Shown piece after piece: positions 1 through 8,162 of a stretch of 64,000 nt of DNA (position 1 is the first letter of the stretch; every line of letters begins with the position of its first letter). The DNA lies in assembly GCA_937873035.1 (NCBI GenBank), contig CALMVA010000039.1:1-64000 (forward strand). The letters are read 5' to 3'. The position numbers and the translations under genes are program-made. The DNA comes from an uncultured Sphingomonadaceae bacterium. Lineage in GTDB: Bacteria > Pseudomonadota > Alphaproteobacteria > Sphingomonadales > Sphingomonadaceae. Under the pieces are notes generated by a model. That model saw only the letters and a program-made list of their open reading frames with translations. It searched no databases and had not been told where the DNA came from.

Positions 1-2
1 TC

Positions 3-851
3 AACTACGGCTTTGGCGCGCATACCGACTGGGAATGGCTCGAAGCCGTGGCCGACGTGCTCGACAAGTGCGTGCTGACCACGCTCATCCTGCCCGGCGT
101 CGGCACGGTGGAAGAACTCAAGCGCGCTTATGACATTGGCGTCCGCTCGGTTCGCGTGGCGACGCACTGCACCGAGGCAGATGTCTCGAAGCAGCATATC
201 GGCATCGCGCGTGACCTTGGCATGGATGTGTCAGGCTTTCTGATGATGAGCCACATGATCGAGCCGGAACATCTCGCCCAGCAGGCGCTGCTGATGGAAA
301 GCTATGGCGCGCAGTGCGTCTATGTGACCGACAGCGGTGGCGCGCTCGACATGGATGGCGTGCGGGCACGATTTGAGGCTTATGATCGTGTGCTGAAGCC
401 TGAAACGCAGCGCGGGATGCACGCGCACCACAATCTTGGCCTTGGCGTCGCCAATTCGATCGTCGCGGCCCAGTGCGGCGCGGTGCGCATCGACGCCAGC
501 CTCACCGGCATGGGTGCGGGCGCCGGCAATGCCCCGCTTGAAGTCTTCATCGCCGCTGTCGATCGCAAGGGCTGGAACCATGGCTGCGACGTCAACCTGC
601 TGATGGATGCCGCCGAAGACCTCGTCCGCCCGTTGCAGGACCGCCCGGTGCGCGTTGACCGCGAAACGCTGAGCCTTGGCTATGCTGGCGTCTATTCCAG
701 CTTCCTGCGCCACGCCGAAAAGGCGAGCGAAACCTATGGCATCGACACCCGCGAAATCCTGCTCGAACTCGGCCGCCGCAAGATGGTGGGCGGTCAGGAA
801 GACATGATCGTCGATGTCGCCCTTGATATGTTGAAGGCACGCAATGGCTGA
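3..851 (+). CDS. dmpG: 4-hydroxy-2-oxovalerate aldolase, C-terminal part (5' end outside window)
   Basis: The frame is open to the left edge, giving 282 residues of a family usually near 340, so about 60 N-terminal residues are missing. The family (DmpG/BphI/HsaF/MhpE) cleaves 4-hydroxy-2-oxoacids to pyruvate and an aldehyde, the last step of meta-cleavage pathways, and normally channels the aldehyde to an acylating aldehyde dehydrogenase that would lie upstream of this window. The metal-binding HAHH motif is seen at about residues 140-143 of the fragment, together with the family blocks [10 protein letters not shown] and [17 protein letters not shown]. The stop overlaps the next start by 8 bp, so it heads or continues the operon running to 6820. 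Placement in a ring-degradation pathway follows from the family; the substrate chain length is unknown. Confidence 0.95.
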   Translation, partial: NYGFGAHTDWEWLEAVADVLDKCVLTTLILPGVGTVEELKRAYDIGVRSVRVATHCTEADVSKQHIGIARDLGMDVSGFLMMSHMIEPEHLAQQALLMESYGAQCVYVTDSGGALDMDGVRARFEAYDRVLKPETQRGMHAHHNLGLGVANSIVAAQCGAVRIDASLTGMGAGAGNAPLEVFIAAVDRKGWNHGCDVNLLMDAAEDLVRPLQDRPVRVDRETLSLGYAGVYSSFLRHAEKASETYGIDTREILLELGRRKMVGGQEDMIVDVALDMLKARNG

Positions 852-2304
852 AATCTCGCTGCACAAGCCCTTCCCCGCTGCTGAGGTGGCCGAATGGGGC
901 ATGGAAACAGACGTTGTCGTCATTGGTTTTGGCGCAGCGGGCGCTTGTGCAGCGATTGAAGCCGCTGCCGCCGGGTCCAGCGTGAAGCTGTTTGAGCGCA
1001 ACTCCGGCAGCGGCGGCGCATCCGGCCTTTCGGGCGGCGAGATTTACCTCGGCGGCAATGGCGGCACGGACGCGCAGCGCGCGGCGGGCTTTGAAGACAC
1101 GACCGAGGATTTCGCCACCTATCTCAAAATGGCGGGCGGCGCCTGTGCGGACGACGCCAAGTGCGATCTTTATGCCCGTGAAGCGGTCAGCCATTTCGCG
1201 TGGCTCAAGGCGCAGGGCGTGCCCTATCGCGGCAATTATATGCCCGGCAAGATCATCGAGCCGATGGATGATACAACGCTTATCTGGTCTGGCAGCGAGG
1301 CCGCCGCGCCCTTTTACAAGAAGGCGAAACCGGCACCGCGCGGCCATGTGATCCAGCATATGGGCTGGGGCGGCGGGCGCCCGCTCATCGACATTCTCGA
1401 AGCCAAAGCGCGTTCGCTTGGCGTCGACGTCATTGTCGATGCCCGCGCTATCGGGCTTGTGCAGGATGGTGAGAGGATCGTCGGCGCAATCTTCCGCATC
1501 GACAACAAGCCCGTCTTCGTGAAGGCAAACAAGGGCGTGGTGCTGGCGACCGGCGGCTTCGTGATGAATGAGGAGATGCGGCGCAAATATTGCCCCGAAA
1601 CCTTCAAGATCAACGATCCCATTGGCGATAAGGATGATGGCACAGGCATCAACCTTGCTCTCGGTGCAGGCGGCGATGCCATCCATATGGAGCAGTTCTT
1701 CACGACCTGCCCGTGGACCATACCGGAAAGCCACGCCAAGGGCGTGTTCGTGAACGTGCAGGGCCAGCGCTTCATCAACGAAGATTGCTATCACGGCCGC
1801 GTGTCGCGCACCGCCGTCGACCAGCCGGGCGACCGCGTCTATCTGCTGCTCGACAGCGCGCATTTTGAACAGCCGCCGGAATTCGGGCGGATGTCGATTG
1901 CGGGCACGGGCGATGACTGGGAAGAGGTCGAACGTGAGCTGGAAATGCCTGAAGGCACGCTCTCGCGCACGATGGAGTTCTACAACCGCCATGCGCGCGA
2001 AGGCCGTGACCCGCTGTTCGACAAGCAAAAGCCCATTCTGACGCCGCTCGACCAAGGGCCGTTTGTTGCGCTCGAACTGCACTTCCAGAACAGCTATTTC
2101 AGCTTCTTCACACTCGGCGGTCTCAAGACATCAACCGATGGCGAAGTGCTGGATCGTGCTGGTGCACCCGTCCCCGGCCTGTTTGCAGCAGGACGCTGCA
2201 CAAGCGGGCTTCCCGCATGGGGGCATGGCTACAGCTCTGGCATGAGCCTTGCCGACTGCACTTTCTTCGGCCGTCAGGCTGGCAAAAAGGCCGCGCAAGG
2301 GTGA
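844..2304 (+). CDS. FAD-dependent dehydrogenase (fumarate reductase / ketosteroid dehydrogenase-like flavoprotein)
   Basis: A 486-residue flavoprotein. The ADP-binding loop GFGAAG is at residues 28-33, followed by an acidic end of strand two (LFERN) and a [10 protein letters not shown] segment. A second FAD-contacting element, ATGGF, lies near residue 235, and the C-terminal [19 protein letters not shown] block is typical of the FAD_binding_2 superfamily. Members oxidise or reduce carbon-carbon bonds next to a keto group. Here the tail has Y-S-S-G rather than the Y-x3-G catalytic arrangement of ketosteroid delta-1-dehydrogenases, so I do not call it KstD. It sits between the aldolase (8 bp overlap) and a SnoaL-like protein (4 bp overlap). 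A role in dehydrogenating a ring intermediate is inference. Confidence 0.85.
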   Translation: MAEISLHKPFPAAEVAEWGMETDVVVIGFGAAGACAAIEAAAAGSSVKLFERNSGSGGASGLSGGEIYLGGNGGTDAQRAAGFEDTTEDFATYLKMAGGACADDAKCDLYAREAVSHFAWLKAQGVPYRGNYMPGKIIEPMDDTTLIWSGSEAAAPFYKKAKPAPRGHVIQHMGWGGGRPLIDILEAKARSLGVDVIVDARAIGLVQDGERIVGAIFRIDNKPVFVKANKGVVLATGGFVMNEEMRRKYCPETFKINDPIGDKDDGTGINLALGAGGDAIHMEQFFTTCPWTIPESHAKGVFVNVQGQRFINEDCYHGRVSRTAVDQPGDRVYLLLDSAHFEQPPEFGRMSIAGTGDDWEEVERELEMPEGTLSRTMEFYNRHAREGRDPLFDKQKPILTPLDQGPFVALELHFQNSYFSFFTLGGLKTSTDGEVLDRAGAPVPGLFAAGRCTSGLPAWGHGYSSGMSLADCTFFGRQAGKKAAQG

Positions 2305-2837
2305 GTGAGCGCGCGCTCCTTGACCGGATCGCGCTTACGGACCTTGTCATGCGCTATTGTCGCGGCATCGATCGCCGCGACTATGCGCTCGTCCGCGCCT
2401 GCTACCATGATGATGCCATCGACGATCATGGCGTGATGTTTTGCGGCGGGCCGGACGATTTCGTCGCATGGCTGCCGACGATGATGGCCAATTGGGATGC
2501 GACCATCCACAGCATCAGCAACAGTCTTTTCGCCATAGACGGTGACAGTGCTGAAGGCGAGCACGTCGTGATGGCCTTTCACCGGACACCACCGCCCGGC
2601 CGGCGCGAGTTGATCGTCTGGGGCCGCTATCTTGATCGCTACCAGCGCCGCGATGGCGTGTGGAAATTTCTCCACCGCACGCTCGTGTTCGATCATGGCA
2701 GCGTCAACCCCGTCGATGAAGCGGGCTTTGCGATGATGGGGGCGGATGCCACCCACGGCACCGCAGACCGCAACGATCCATCCTGGGCGATGCCCCTTCT
2801 TTCAAATCTCGCACAACAAGGACATCCAACAACGTGA
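2301..2837 (+). CDS. SnoaL-like / NTF2-fold protein
   Basis: A 178-residue protein starting at GTG 2301, chosen because that codon overlaps the upstream TGA (GTGA) and the homologous part begins there ([21 protein letters not shown]). The frame stays open further upstream but reads antiparallel to nothing sensible and overlaps the flavoprotein. The N-terminal helix pattern, the R-Y-x-R-x-I-D-x-x-D segment and the late strand WKFLHRTLVFDHG fit the SnoaL_4 group of the NTF2-like fold. That fold includes ketosteroid isomerase, scytalone dehydratase and small hydrolases. The reaction cannot be assigned. It is one of eight such proteins in the window. Confidence 0.8.
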   Translation: MSERALLDRIALTDLVMRYCRGIDRRDYALVRACYHDDAIDDHGVMFCGGPDDFVAWLPTMMANWDATIHSISNSLFAIDGDSAEGEHVVMAFHRTPPPGRRELIVWGRYLDRYQRRDGVWKFLHRTLVFDHGSVNPVDEAGFAMMGADATHGTADRNDPSWAMPLLSNLAQQGHPTT

Positions 2838-3988
2838 CAACCCGGCTCGACGTTGCAACCCTGATGGCGCAGGCACGCGCCGAGACCGGCCTTGATGATT
2901 TTGGCGACGACTGGTTTGTTGCCCCGCTCACCAAGCTGGTTGATTGCGTCAATGCCGAAGCCGGGCTGATCGCACCCGATGCAGGGGCCGGATACCGCAT
3001 CCAGAGCGGCCTTGCGGACCGACTGAAGCTTATCCGCTATCTCAAGGATCACCCCGGAGCACTGGACGAGCAGATCAACGTGGCGTGCGCCATCATAGGC
3101 CTGCCACGCACCGGCTCCACGATCATGCACCGACTGCTGGCCTCAACGCCGCAAACGACCTCATTCATGTGGTGGGAAACGACCTTTCCGCTGCCCTTTG
3201 AGGGCGAGGTGCCGGGCGATCCCTCCCCCCGCATTGCCGCCGCGCATCAGGTGGTGGACCAGTTGCTGGAAAACTGGCCCGATTTCGAGAGCATCGACCC
3301 CATTGAAGCCGAAGTGGTGGCAGAAGAAGTCATCCTGCTCGACCGGACCTTCCTTTCAACCAGCTATGACTCGATGATGCCCATCCCCTCCTTCGGCTAT
3401 TGGCAGGCAGATCAGGATCAGGAACCCGCCTATCGCGACCTGCTGCTCTGGATGAAGGCGCTCCAGCACCAGACGCCCGCGCGCCGCAGCCGGAAATGGG
3501 TGCTGAAAACGCCGCATCACCTGCTCGGCGGGATGAGCGGACTGCTCAAGGTCTTTCCCGATGTGCCGCTCGTCATGACGCATCGCAACGTCGCGCAGGT
3601 GCTGCCCAGTTATTGCAGTATGTGCGCCTCGATGAGCGTCAACAGCTCAACCAGCTATCGCAAGGAAGATCAGGGCGCGCACTGGACGCGCCGCTTCAAG
3701 ACGGGGCTGGAACGCTTCATGGAGTTGCGCCAGTCTCTGCCCGAAGGCCGCATCGTCGATGTGCGCTATGAGGATACGGTTACAGACCCCATCGGCACCG
3801 CGACGCGCGCGTTGAAGGCGATCGGTCTGGAGGTTGGCCCGCAAGACATTGCGGGGCTGGAAGCGTGCATTGACGCCAATCAGCGCGAAAGCCGACCCCG
3901 ACATCGTTATTCCGCCGAGGAGTTTGGCCTGACGCCAGAGGGCATCGCGTCCGACTTCGCGGCCTATCACGAACAATATAACGTCTGA
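2834..3988 (+). CDS. Sulfotransferase family protein
   Basis: 384 residues, GTG start overlapping the previous stop by 4 bp. The PAPS 5'-phosphosulfate loop appears as GLPRTGSTIMHRLL with PRTGS at residues 91-95, and a later T-H-R-N-x8-S segment fits the 3'-phosphate-binding region. The length matches the Sulfotransfer_3 group. Members move sulfate from PAPS to a hydroxyl or amine. In a catabolic operon a sulfotransferase is unexpected; it might act on a hydroxylated intermediate or on a waste product, and some members of this group lack a proven activity. No signal peptide is seen, so it should be cytosolic. The family call is secure, the role is not. Confidence 0.85.
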   Translation: MTTRLDVATLMAQARAETGLDDFGDDWFVAPLTKLVDCVNAEAGLIAPDAGAGYRIQSGLADRLKLIRYLKDHPGALDEQINVACAIIGLPRTGSTIMHRLLASTPQTTSFMWWETTFPLPFEGEVPGDPSPRIAAAHQVVDQLLENWPDFESIDPIEAEVVAEEVILLDRTFLSTSYDSMMPIPSFGYWQADQDQEPAYRDLLLWMKALQHQTPARRSRKWVLKTPHHLLGGMSGLLKVFPDVPLVMTHRNVAQVLPSYCSMCASMSVNSSTSYRKEDQGAHWTRRFKTGLERFMELRQSLPEGRIVDVRYEDTVTDPIGTATRALKAIGLEVGPQDIAGLEACIDANQRESRPRHRYSAEEFGLTPEGIASDFAAYHEQYNV

Positions 3989-3998
3989 GGAGAGAGAG

Positions 3999-4769
3999 AT
4001 GATCCTGAAGGACAAGGTTGTCATCATCACGGGTGCAGGGCCCGGCATGGGACAGGCCACGTGCCGCGGTGCGGCGGCAGAAGGCGCCAAGGTCGTTGTT
4101 TCGGCGCGTTCGGTCGAGGCTATCGAAGCGATTGTCGCCGACATCAAGGCGCAAGGTGGAGACGCCATCGCAGTGCGCTGCGACGTTTCAAAAACGGAGG
4201 ACTGCAATGCGCTCGCCAAGGCTGCGCTCGACACCTGGGGCCGCATCGACGGCATGGTGCACTCAGCCTATTATCATCCCGACTGGATGAACCTTGAGGC
4301 TCACTCCATTGACCAGTTGACCACCGCGTTCGACGTGATCGCGACAGGCGGCCTGCGCATGGCACAGGCTGTAATCCCCACGATGAAGGCGCAAGGCAGC
4401 GGCTCCATCGTCAACATCTCTACGCTCGCGACGCGCAAGCCAATGCCCGGAGAGGGCGGCTATGCGATGGCGAAGGCGGCCTTGAACCAGATGAGCCGGC
4501 AATTGGCGGTTGAACTGGGCGGAACCGGCATCCGCATCAACACCGCACTCATGGGTTGGATGGATGGCGCGCCGCTCCAGTCCTATTTCGCGTCTTTGGG
4601 TGAAGGTGGCGACGCCTTCCGCACCCAGCGCGCTTCGGAAATTCCCATTGGCCACATCCCGCCCGATGCGGCCTGCGCCAAGGCCGTCTATTTCCTCCTG
4701 TCCGACTATGCGAGCGAGATCACCGGTGCCGCACTTGATGTGAATGGCGGGGATTGGGTCGCGCCATGA
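3999..4769 (+). CDS. SDR family oxidoreductase
   Basis: 256 residues behind a clear ribosome site (GAGGAGAGAGAG). The nucleotide-binding motif TGAGPGMG is at residues 11-18, with the active-site serine near 141 and Y155-x3-K159 (YAMAK). The usual NNAG is replaced by HSAYY near residues 88-92. Classical SDRs interconvert hydroxyl and keto groups using NAD(P). It is the fifth gene of the left operon, 10 nt after the sulfotransferase and overlapping the DUF1214 gene by 4 bp, which points to oxidation of a ring or side-chain hydroxyl in the same route. The substrate is unknown. Confidence 0.9.
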   Translation: MILKDKVVIITGAGPGMGQATCRGAAAEGAKVVVSARSVEAIEAIVADIKAQGGDAIAVRCDVSKTEDCNALAKAALDTWGRIDGMVHSAYYHPDWMNLEAHSIDQLTTAFDVIATGGLRMAQAVIPTMKAQGSGSIVNISTLATRKPMPGEGGYAMAKAALNQMSRQLAVELGGTGIRINTALMGWMDGAPLQSYFASLGEGGDAFRTQRASEIPIGHIPPDAACAKAVYFLLSDYASEITGAALDVNGGDWVAP

Positions 4770-5845
4770 GCGGCGCGGCTGACCCGGCACAGGCCTGGCG
4801 GGACTTTTGCGCAAAGCTTGCCGATGCGGGCGAGATCGTGCTTGCGCCAGACGTGCCGGACGATCCGCTCGTCCGCGCCGAGGGCTTCCGCTATCTCTCG
4901 CGCCTCACCAAGCTGGCGCTTGAACAATATGTCGAGGCCACCGACACCGACTTTCCCTTCTTCTACAAGCTGAGCCACGAGACGGGGAAGATCGGCGCAG
5001 ACAACCCCGACAATGCCTATCTGAACGCCGCCATTCGCGGCGATTGCGATTATCGCATCACCGGCACGCGCGGCTCGATGTTCTATTTCTCCATCGTCGC
5101 CAACGCGATGCGCTACCATATCGATGGCAGCGCGCACGCAACCGGCAGTCTGATGATGGACGAGATAGAATGGGAGCCGAATGGCAAGGTGGAGATCATC
5201 GCTTCATGCAATCCCCAGCCCAAAAACTGGTTGCGGCTGGAGCCGGATGCGAGCGTCATCGTCCTGCGCCAGTCGGCGCTTGACCGCACGGTCGAAAAGC
5301 CCGGCAATTTCCGCATCGAGCGGATCGGCGGCCCCGCAGTCCCCGCCCCGCTCGATCCTGCAAAACTCGTTGGTGGTTTTGCGGCCGCCGCGCAGTTCGT
5401 GAACGGCGTTGCGGGCACCTTCGCAGGGTGGACGCGGCTCTTCCGCGAGCACGCCAACAGCTTTCCAGACATCGACCAGTCGATGTTCCAGAAGGGCGGC
5501 GGCGCGAAGGACATTTATTATGCGCACGCCTATTGGCGCATCGCGCCCGACGAGGCCTGGGTCATCGAGGTGCGCCCGCCCGACTGCTATTACTGGAACT
5601 TCCAGCTCGACAATTGGTGGATGGAGAGCTTCGACTACCGCTTCCGCCAGATCACCGTGAACAAACATTCGGCTCGGCTTGAGCCCGATGGCTCCTTGCG
5701 CATCATCTGTGCCGCGCGTGACCCCGGCATTGGCAACTGGATCGACACCTGCGGCCACACAGAGGGCACCGCCCTGCTGCGCTGGGCCGGTGCAAGCGAA
5801 CATCCCCTGCCCAACGCGCGGATCGTGAAACTGGAGGATTTGTGA
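4766..5845 (+). CDS. DUF1214 domain-containing protein
   Basis: 359 residues from ATG 4766, which overlaps the SDR stop (ATGA); an in-frame TTG 12 nt earlier is less likely. The C-terminal third carries the DUF1214 hallmarks: a W-V-I-E-V-R-P-P run, the WNFQLDNWWMES block near residues 270-285, and a GIGNWIDTCGH stretch near residues 315-325. No signal peptide or membrane segment is seen, so it is probably cytosolic. The biochemical function of DUF1214 proteins is not established to my knowledge. A second, exported DUF1254/DUF1214 protein lies at 10636-11976. I assign no reaction. Confidence 0.8.
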   Translation: MSGAADPAQAWRDFCAKLADAGEIVLAPDVPDDPLVRAEGFRYLSRLTKLALEQYVEATDTDFPFFYKLSHETGKIGADNPDNAYLNAAIRGDCDYRITGTRGSMFYFSIVANAMRYHIDGSAHATGSLMMDEIEWEPNGKVEIIASCNPQPKNWLRLEPDASVIVLRQSALDRTVEKPGNFRIERIGGPAVPAPLDPAKLVGGFAAAAQFVNGVAGTFAGWTRLFREHANSFPDIDQSMFQKGGGAKDIYYAHAYWRIAPDEAWVIEVRPPDCYYWNFQLDNWWMESFDYRFRQITVNKHSARLEPDGSLRIICAARDPGIGNWIDTCGHTEGTALLRWAGASEHPLPNARIVKLEDL

Positions 5846-6366
5846 TGCTCGACTGGATGAAGACCGCACCCACGCTGGCGCAAGACCCGGTTTCAGGCTT
5901 TGATCCCGATGCCGTGACGGTTTCCGAAACCGTGGACATCGCGGCCCCTGCCCGGCTGGTCTGGGACATTATTCTCGATATGCCGCGCTATGCCGAGTGG
6001 AACCCTTTTTGCGTTCGCGCCGTCTCCACGCTGGAAATGGGCGCGGCCGTCGAGATGACGCTCGCCAACTATGCAGTGCCCGGCAGCCTTGTGCCCAATC
6101 TTGAATATATCTGCGCGTTCGAGCCGGAACGCCTCATCTCCTGGGAGATGAAGCATACGCCCGAATGGCCCTACCCTGCCCGGCGTGACCAGATCATCGA
6201 GGCGACAGGCCCGGAAAGCTGCCGCTATCATTCGACAGACGCTTTCCTTGGCGCGAATGGTATCCATGTGTTCCGCTTTGCAGGCCCCTGGGTGAAGCGC
6301 GCCTTTGATGACACAGCCCGCGCCCTGAAGGCGCGCGCAGAAGCGTTTCATGCCGCCCACACTTGA
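5845..6366 (+). CDS. SRPBCC family protein (polyketide cyclase/START-like fold)
   Basis: 173 residues from ATG 5845, which has GGAGG about 7 nt upstream; GTG 5842 is a possible alternative. The pattern V-S-E-T-V-D-I-A-A-P-A-x-x-V-W-D-I-I near residues 23-40, followed by YAEWNPF, is the start of a SRPBCC domain, a helix-grip fold with a deep hydrophobic pocket that binds lipids, polyketides or steroids. The final helix (KARAEAFHAAH) is also typical. It may bind or isomerise a hydrophobic intermediate of the operon. The next gene starts 17 bp before its stop. Confidence 0.75.
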   Translation: MLDWMKTAPTLAQDPVSGFDPDAVTVSETVDIAAPARLVWDIILDMPRYAEWNPFCVRAVSTLEMGAAVEMTLANYAVPGSLVPNLEYICAFEPERLISWEMKHTPEWPYPARRDQIIEATGPESCRYHSTDAFLGANGIHVFRFAGPWVKRAFDDTARALKARAEAFHAAHT

Positions 6367-6820
6367 AGAGATTGCGGCCCGGCTTCAGGCGCTTGAAGAC
6401 CGCGAGGCCATTCGTGATCTGATCGCGCGCTACGGTCCGCTGGCGGATACGGGCGATGCTCAAGGTGTCGCCGCGCTCTGGACGTCGGACGGCAGCTATG
6501 CGGTGGGCGGCATGACCGAGGCGAAGGGCCGCGCCGCCATAGCCGCGCTTATCGAGGGGCAGGTCCACCAGCAACTCATGGCCGATGGTTGCGCGCACGC
6601 GCTTGGCCCCGTCGCCATCGACCTTGCCGGAGACACCGCAACCGCGCGCGGTTACAGCATCGTCTTTCGTGCCGATGGCAAGGGCGGGTTTGAGGTTGCA
6701 CGTGCATCCGCCAACCGCTGGGCGCTCGCGCGCACTGCCGACGGCTGGCGCGTCACGCGGCGTGAAAATGCGCTGCTTGACGGAGCGGAAGCCGCGCGAC
6801 TGCTGCTGCGCGGCTCCTGA
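6350..6820 (+). CDS. SnoaL-like / NTF2-fold protein
   Basis: 156 residues; ATG 6350 lies inside the end of the SRPBCC gene. The N-terminus reads L-E-x-x-x-A-R-L-Q-A-L-E-D-R-E-A-I-R-D-L, a heptad-like helix very common in this SnoaL subgroup, then I-A-R-Y and A-L-W-T-S-D-G. The final strands contain NRWALARTADGWRVTRR. It closes the left operon, ending 6 bp from the converging SDR gene. Isomerase, dehydratase or hydrolase activities are all known in the fold and I cannot choose among them. Confidence 0.8.
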   Translation: MPPTLEEIAARLQALEDREAIRDLIARYGPLADTGDAQGVAALWTSDGSYAVGGMTEAKGRAAIAALIEGQVHQQLMADGCAHALGPVAIDLAGDTATARGYSIVFRADGKGGFEVARASANRWALARTADGWRVTRRENALLDGAEAARLLLRGS

Positions 6821-6826
6821 TCCTCC

Positions 6827-7567
6827 TCAACCCGCCAATTGGCCGCCATCAATGGTGAAGAGCGCGCCCGTCACCTTGCGGGCCTGCTCGCTGGCGAGGA
6901 AGGCAAACATTTCGGCAATGTCGCTCGGCTCGCACGTTCCGTTTTCAAGCTTGGGGGCATTACGCATGACGAGCGCCCAATCAACATCACCCGTTGGCGG
7001 CGCGGCGTTGCCCATCGGCGTGTTCACATGGCCGGGGCAGATGGCGTTGATGCGCACGCCCTTGGCCGCAAATTCGATGGCAAGGCTCTTGGTGATTGCC
7101 GCCACGCCATGTTTGGAAGCGGCGTAGGCCGCCGTATAGGCGATGCCCTGAAGTGCCGCGGTGGAGGCGGTGTTGATGATATTGCCCTTGGTTTTGATGA
7201 GGTGCGGCAATGCCGCCTTGCACATGGCAAAAGTGCTCGTCGTGTTGATCGTCAGGATGCGGGCGAAATCGTCTTCGCTAAAGTCGAGTGTCGGTCCCCA
7301 TTTCATGATGCCCGACACGTTGCACAGCACATCGAGCCGGTCCTTGGCGGCAGTCGCCACGAGCGCACGGCAGCTATCGAAATCGGCAGCATCGAAAGTC
7401 TTGATGACAGGTTTGGCGATCATCATGCTTGCCGTCTCTTCCAGCCCGACGCCATTGAGGTCGCCGATGGTGACGCGCGCGCCTTCCGATGCAAACAGGA
7501 TGGCGGTTGCCCGCCCGATCCCCGATGCTGCACCTGTAACGAGAACGCTCTTGCCCTCAAACCGCAT
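6827..7567 (-). CDS. SDR family oxidoreductase
   Basis: 246 residues. Cofactor motif TGAASGIG at residues 11-18, catalytic S135, Y148 and K152 (YAASK), and the SDR dimer-helix segment after it. A D at the end of strand two (GDLNG) suggests NAD(H) preference. NNAG is replaced by NVSG. It is monocistronic, transcribed away from the SnoaL-like gene at 7646, and the operator-like repeat at 7601-7632 lies between the two starts. Hydroxysteroid- or alcohol-dehydrogenase activity is plausible by family only. Confidence 0.9.
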   Translation of the reverse strand: MRFEGKSVLVTGAASGIGRATAILFASEGARVTIGDLNGVGLEETASMMIAKPVIKTFDAADFDSCRALVATAAKDRLDVLCNVSGIMKWGPTLDFSEDDFARILTINTTSTFAMCKAALPHLIKTKGNIINTASTAALQGIAYTAAYAASKHGVAAITKSLAIEFAAKGVRINAICPGHVNTPMGNAAPPTGDVDWALVMRNAPKLENGTCEPSDIAEMFAFLASEQARKVTGALFTIDGGQLAG

Positions 7568-7600
7568 ATCTCTCTCCCAACACCAAGCTATTTGCTTGAT

Positions 7601-7632
7601 TTGCGTAGTATATCACTCCATCCTCTACGCAA
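7601..7632. promoter_or_regulatory. Operator-like inverted repeat TTGCGTA-N18-TACGCAA (site 1)
   Basis: Perfect 7-bp arms TTGCGTA (7601-7607) and TACGCAA (7626-7632) are separated by 18 nt. It lies between the divergent SDR (start 7567) and SnoaL-like gene (start 7646); the right arm ends 13 nt before that ATG and touches its ribosome site. The left arm extends to GATTTGCGTA. It is one of ten related sites in the window. Binding by a regulator is inferred. Confidence 0.75.
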
Positions 7633-7645
7633 AGGAGAAATGAGG

Positions 7646-8146
7646 ATGACTCTCGAAGAAAGATTGCAACGGCTGGAAGATGATCGCGCGATCCGCGACC
7701 TGAAGGCGCGCTATCTGCGCGCGTGCGACACCAAAGACCCCGATACGGTGCTCGACACGCTGGCCCCCAAGGGCGCGGTGATTGCCTATGAAGGCTTTCC
7801 GCCTTTCGACAATCGCGACGATTTCGTCGCCATTTACCGGCAGATGGGCTGCACGCCCGACATCTTCGACATCCACCACGCGGCGAACGGCATCATCAGC
7901 TTTGAGAGCGATAGCCGCGCACGGGGCCAATGGTCGCTCTACTTCCACAACATCAACCTCGCCGGGCGGACGCTGACGCAGATGGGCGTGGAATATGACG
8001 ATGTTTATGTAAAGGAAGACGGGCGCTGGTGGATTGCCGAAACGCGCTCGCGCCGCACATCCTGCCTCATCCATTCGGTCGACGAGGCGGGCGACGCCAA
8101 GGTCGCCGTCATGGGGCCAGCCCCCGCCACATTCGGCGAGGGCTGA
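7646..8146 (+). CDS. SnoaL-like / NTF2-fold protein
   Basis: 166 residues. ATG 7646 is preferred over ATG 7640 because AAAGGAG lies 8 nt before it and only 2 nt before the other. The frame is open for another 800 nt upstream, but that part lies antisense to the SDR gene and is not coding. N-terminus T-L-E-E-R-L-Q-R-L-E-D-D-R-A-I-R-D-L followed by ARYLRACDTKD fits the SnoaL_4 group, as does the end of the domain, VKEDGRWWIAETRSRR. It is transcribed divergently from the SDR and faces the TonB receptor gene tail to tail, 16 bp away. Confidence 0.8.
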   Translation: MTLEERLQRLEDDRAIRDLKARYLRACDTKDPDTVLDTLAPKGAVIAYEGFPPFDNRDDFVAIYRQMGCTPDIFDIHHAANGIISFESDSRARGQWSLYFHNINLAGRTLTQMGVEYDDVYVKEDGRWWIAETRSRRTSCLIHSVDEAGDAKVAVMGPAPATFGEG

Positions 8147-8162
8147 TCCTTTTCACTGAACC

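Noticed and set aside
592..2082. A 496-codon minus-strand open frame across the aldolase and flavoprotein genes
   Set aside because: Antisense to two strongly supported genes; its composition is that of a shadow of the real frame, and no ribosome site was found.
7601..7632. Reading the operator arms as -35 (TTGCGT) and -10 (TACGCA) promoter boxes
   Set aside because: The spacing of 19 between hexamers is too long, TACGCA is a poor -10, and the conserved two-sided symmetry in divergent regions fits a protein site better.
6839..7640. Open extension upstream of the SnoaL-like gene at 7646
   Set aside because: It is antisense to an SDR with all catalytic residues. The ribosome site and family N-terminus place the start at 7646.
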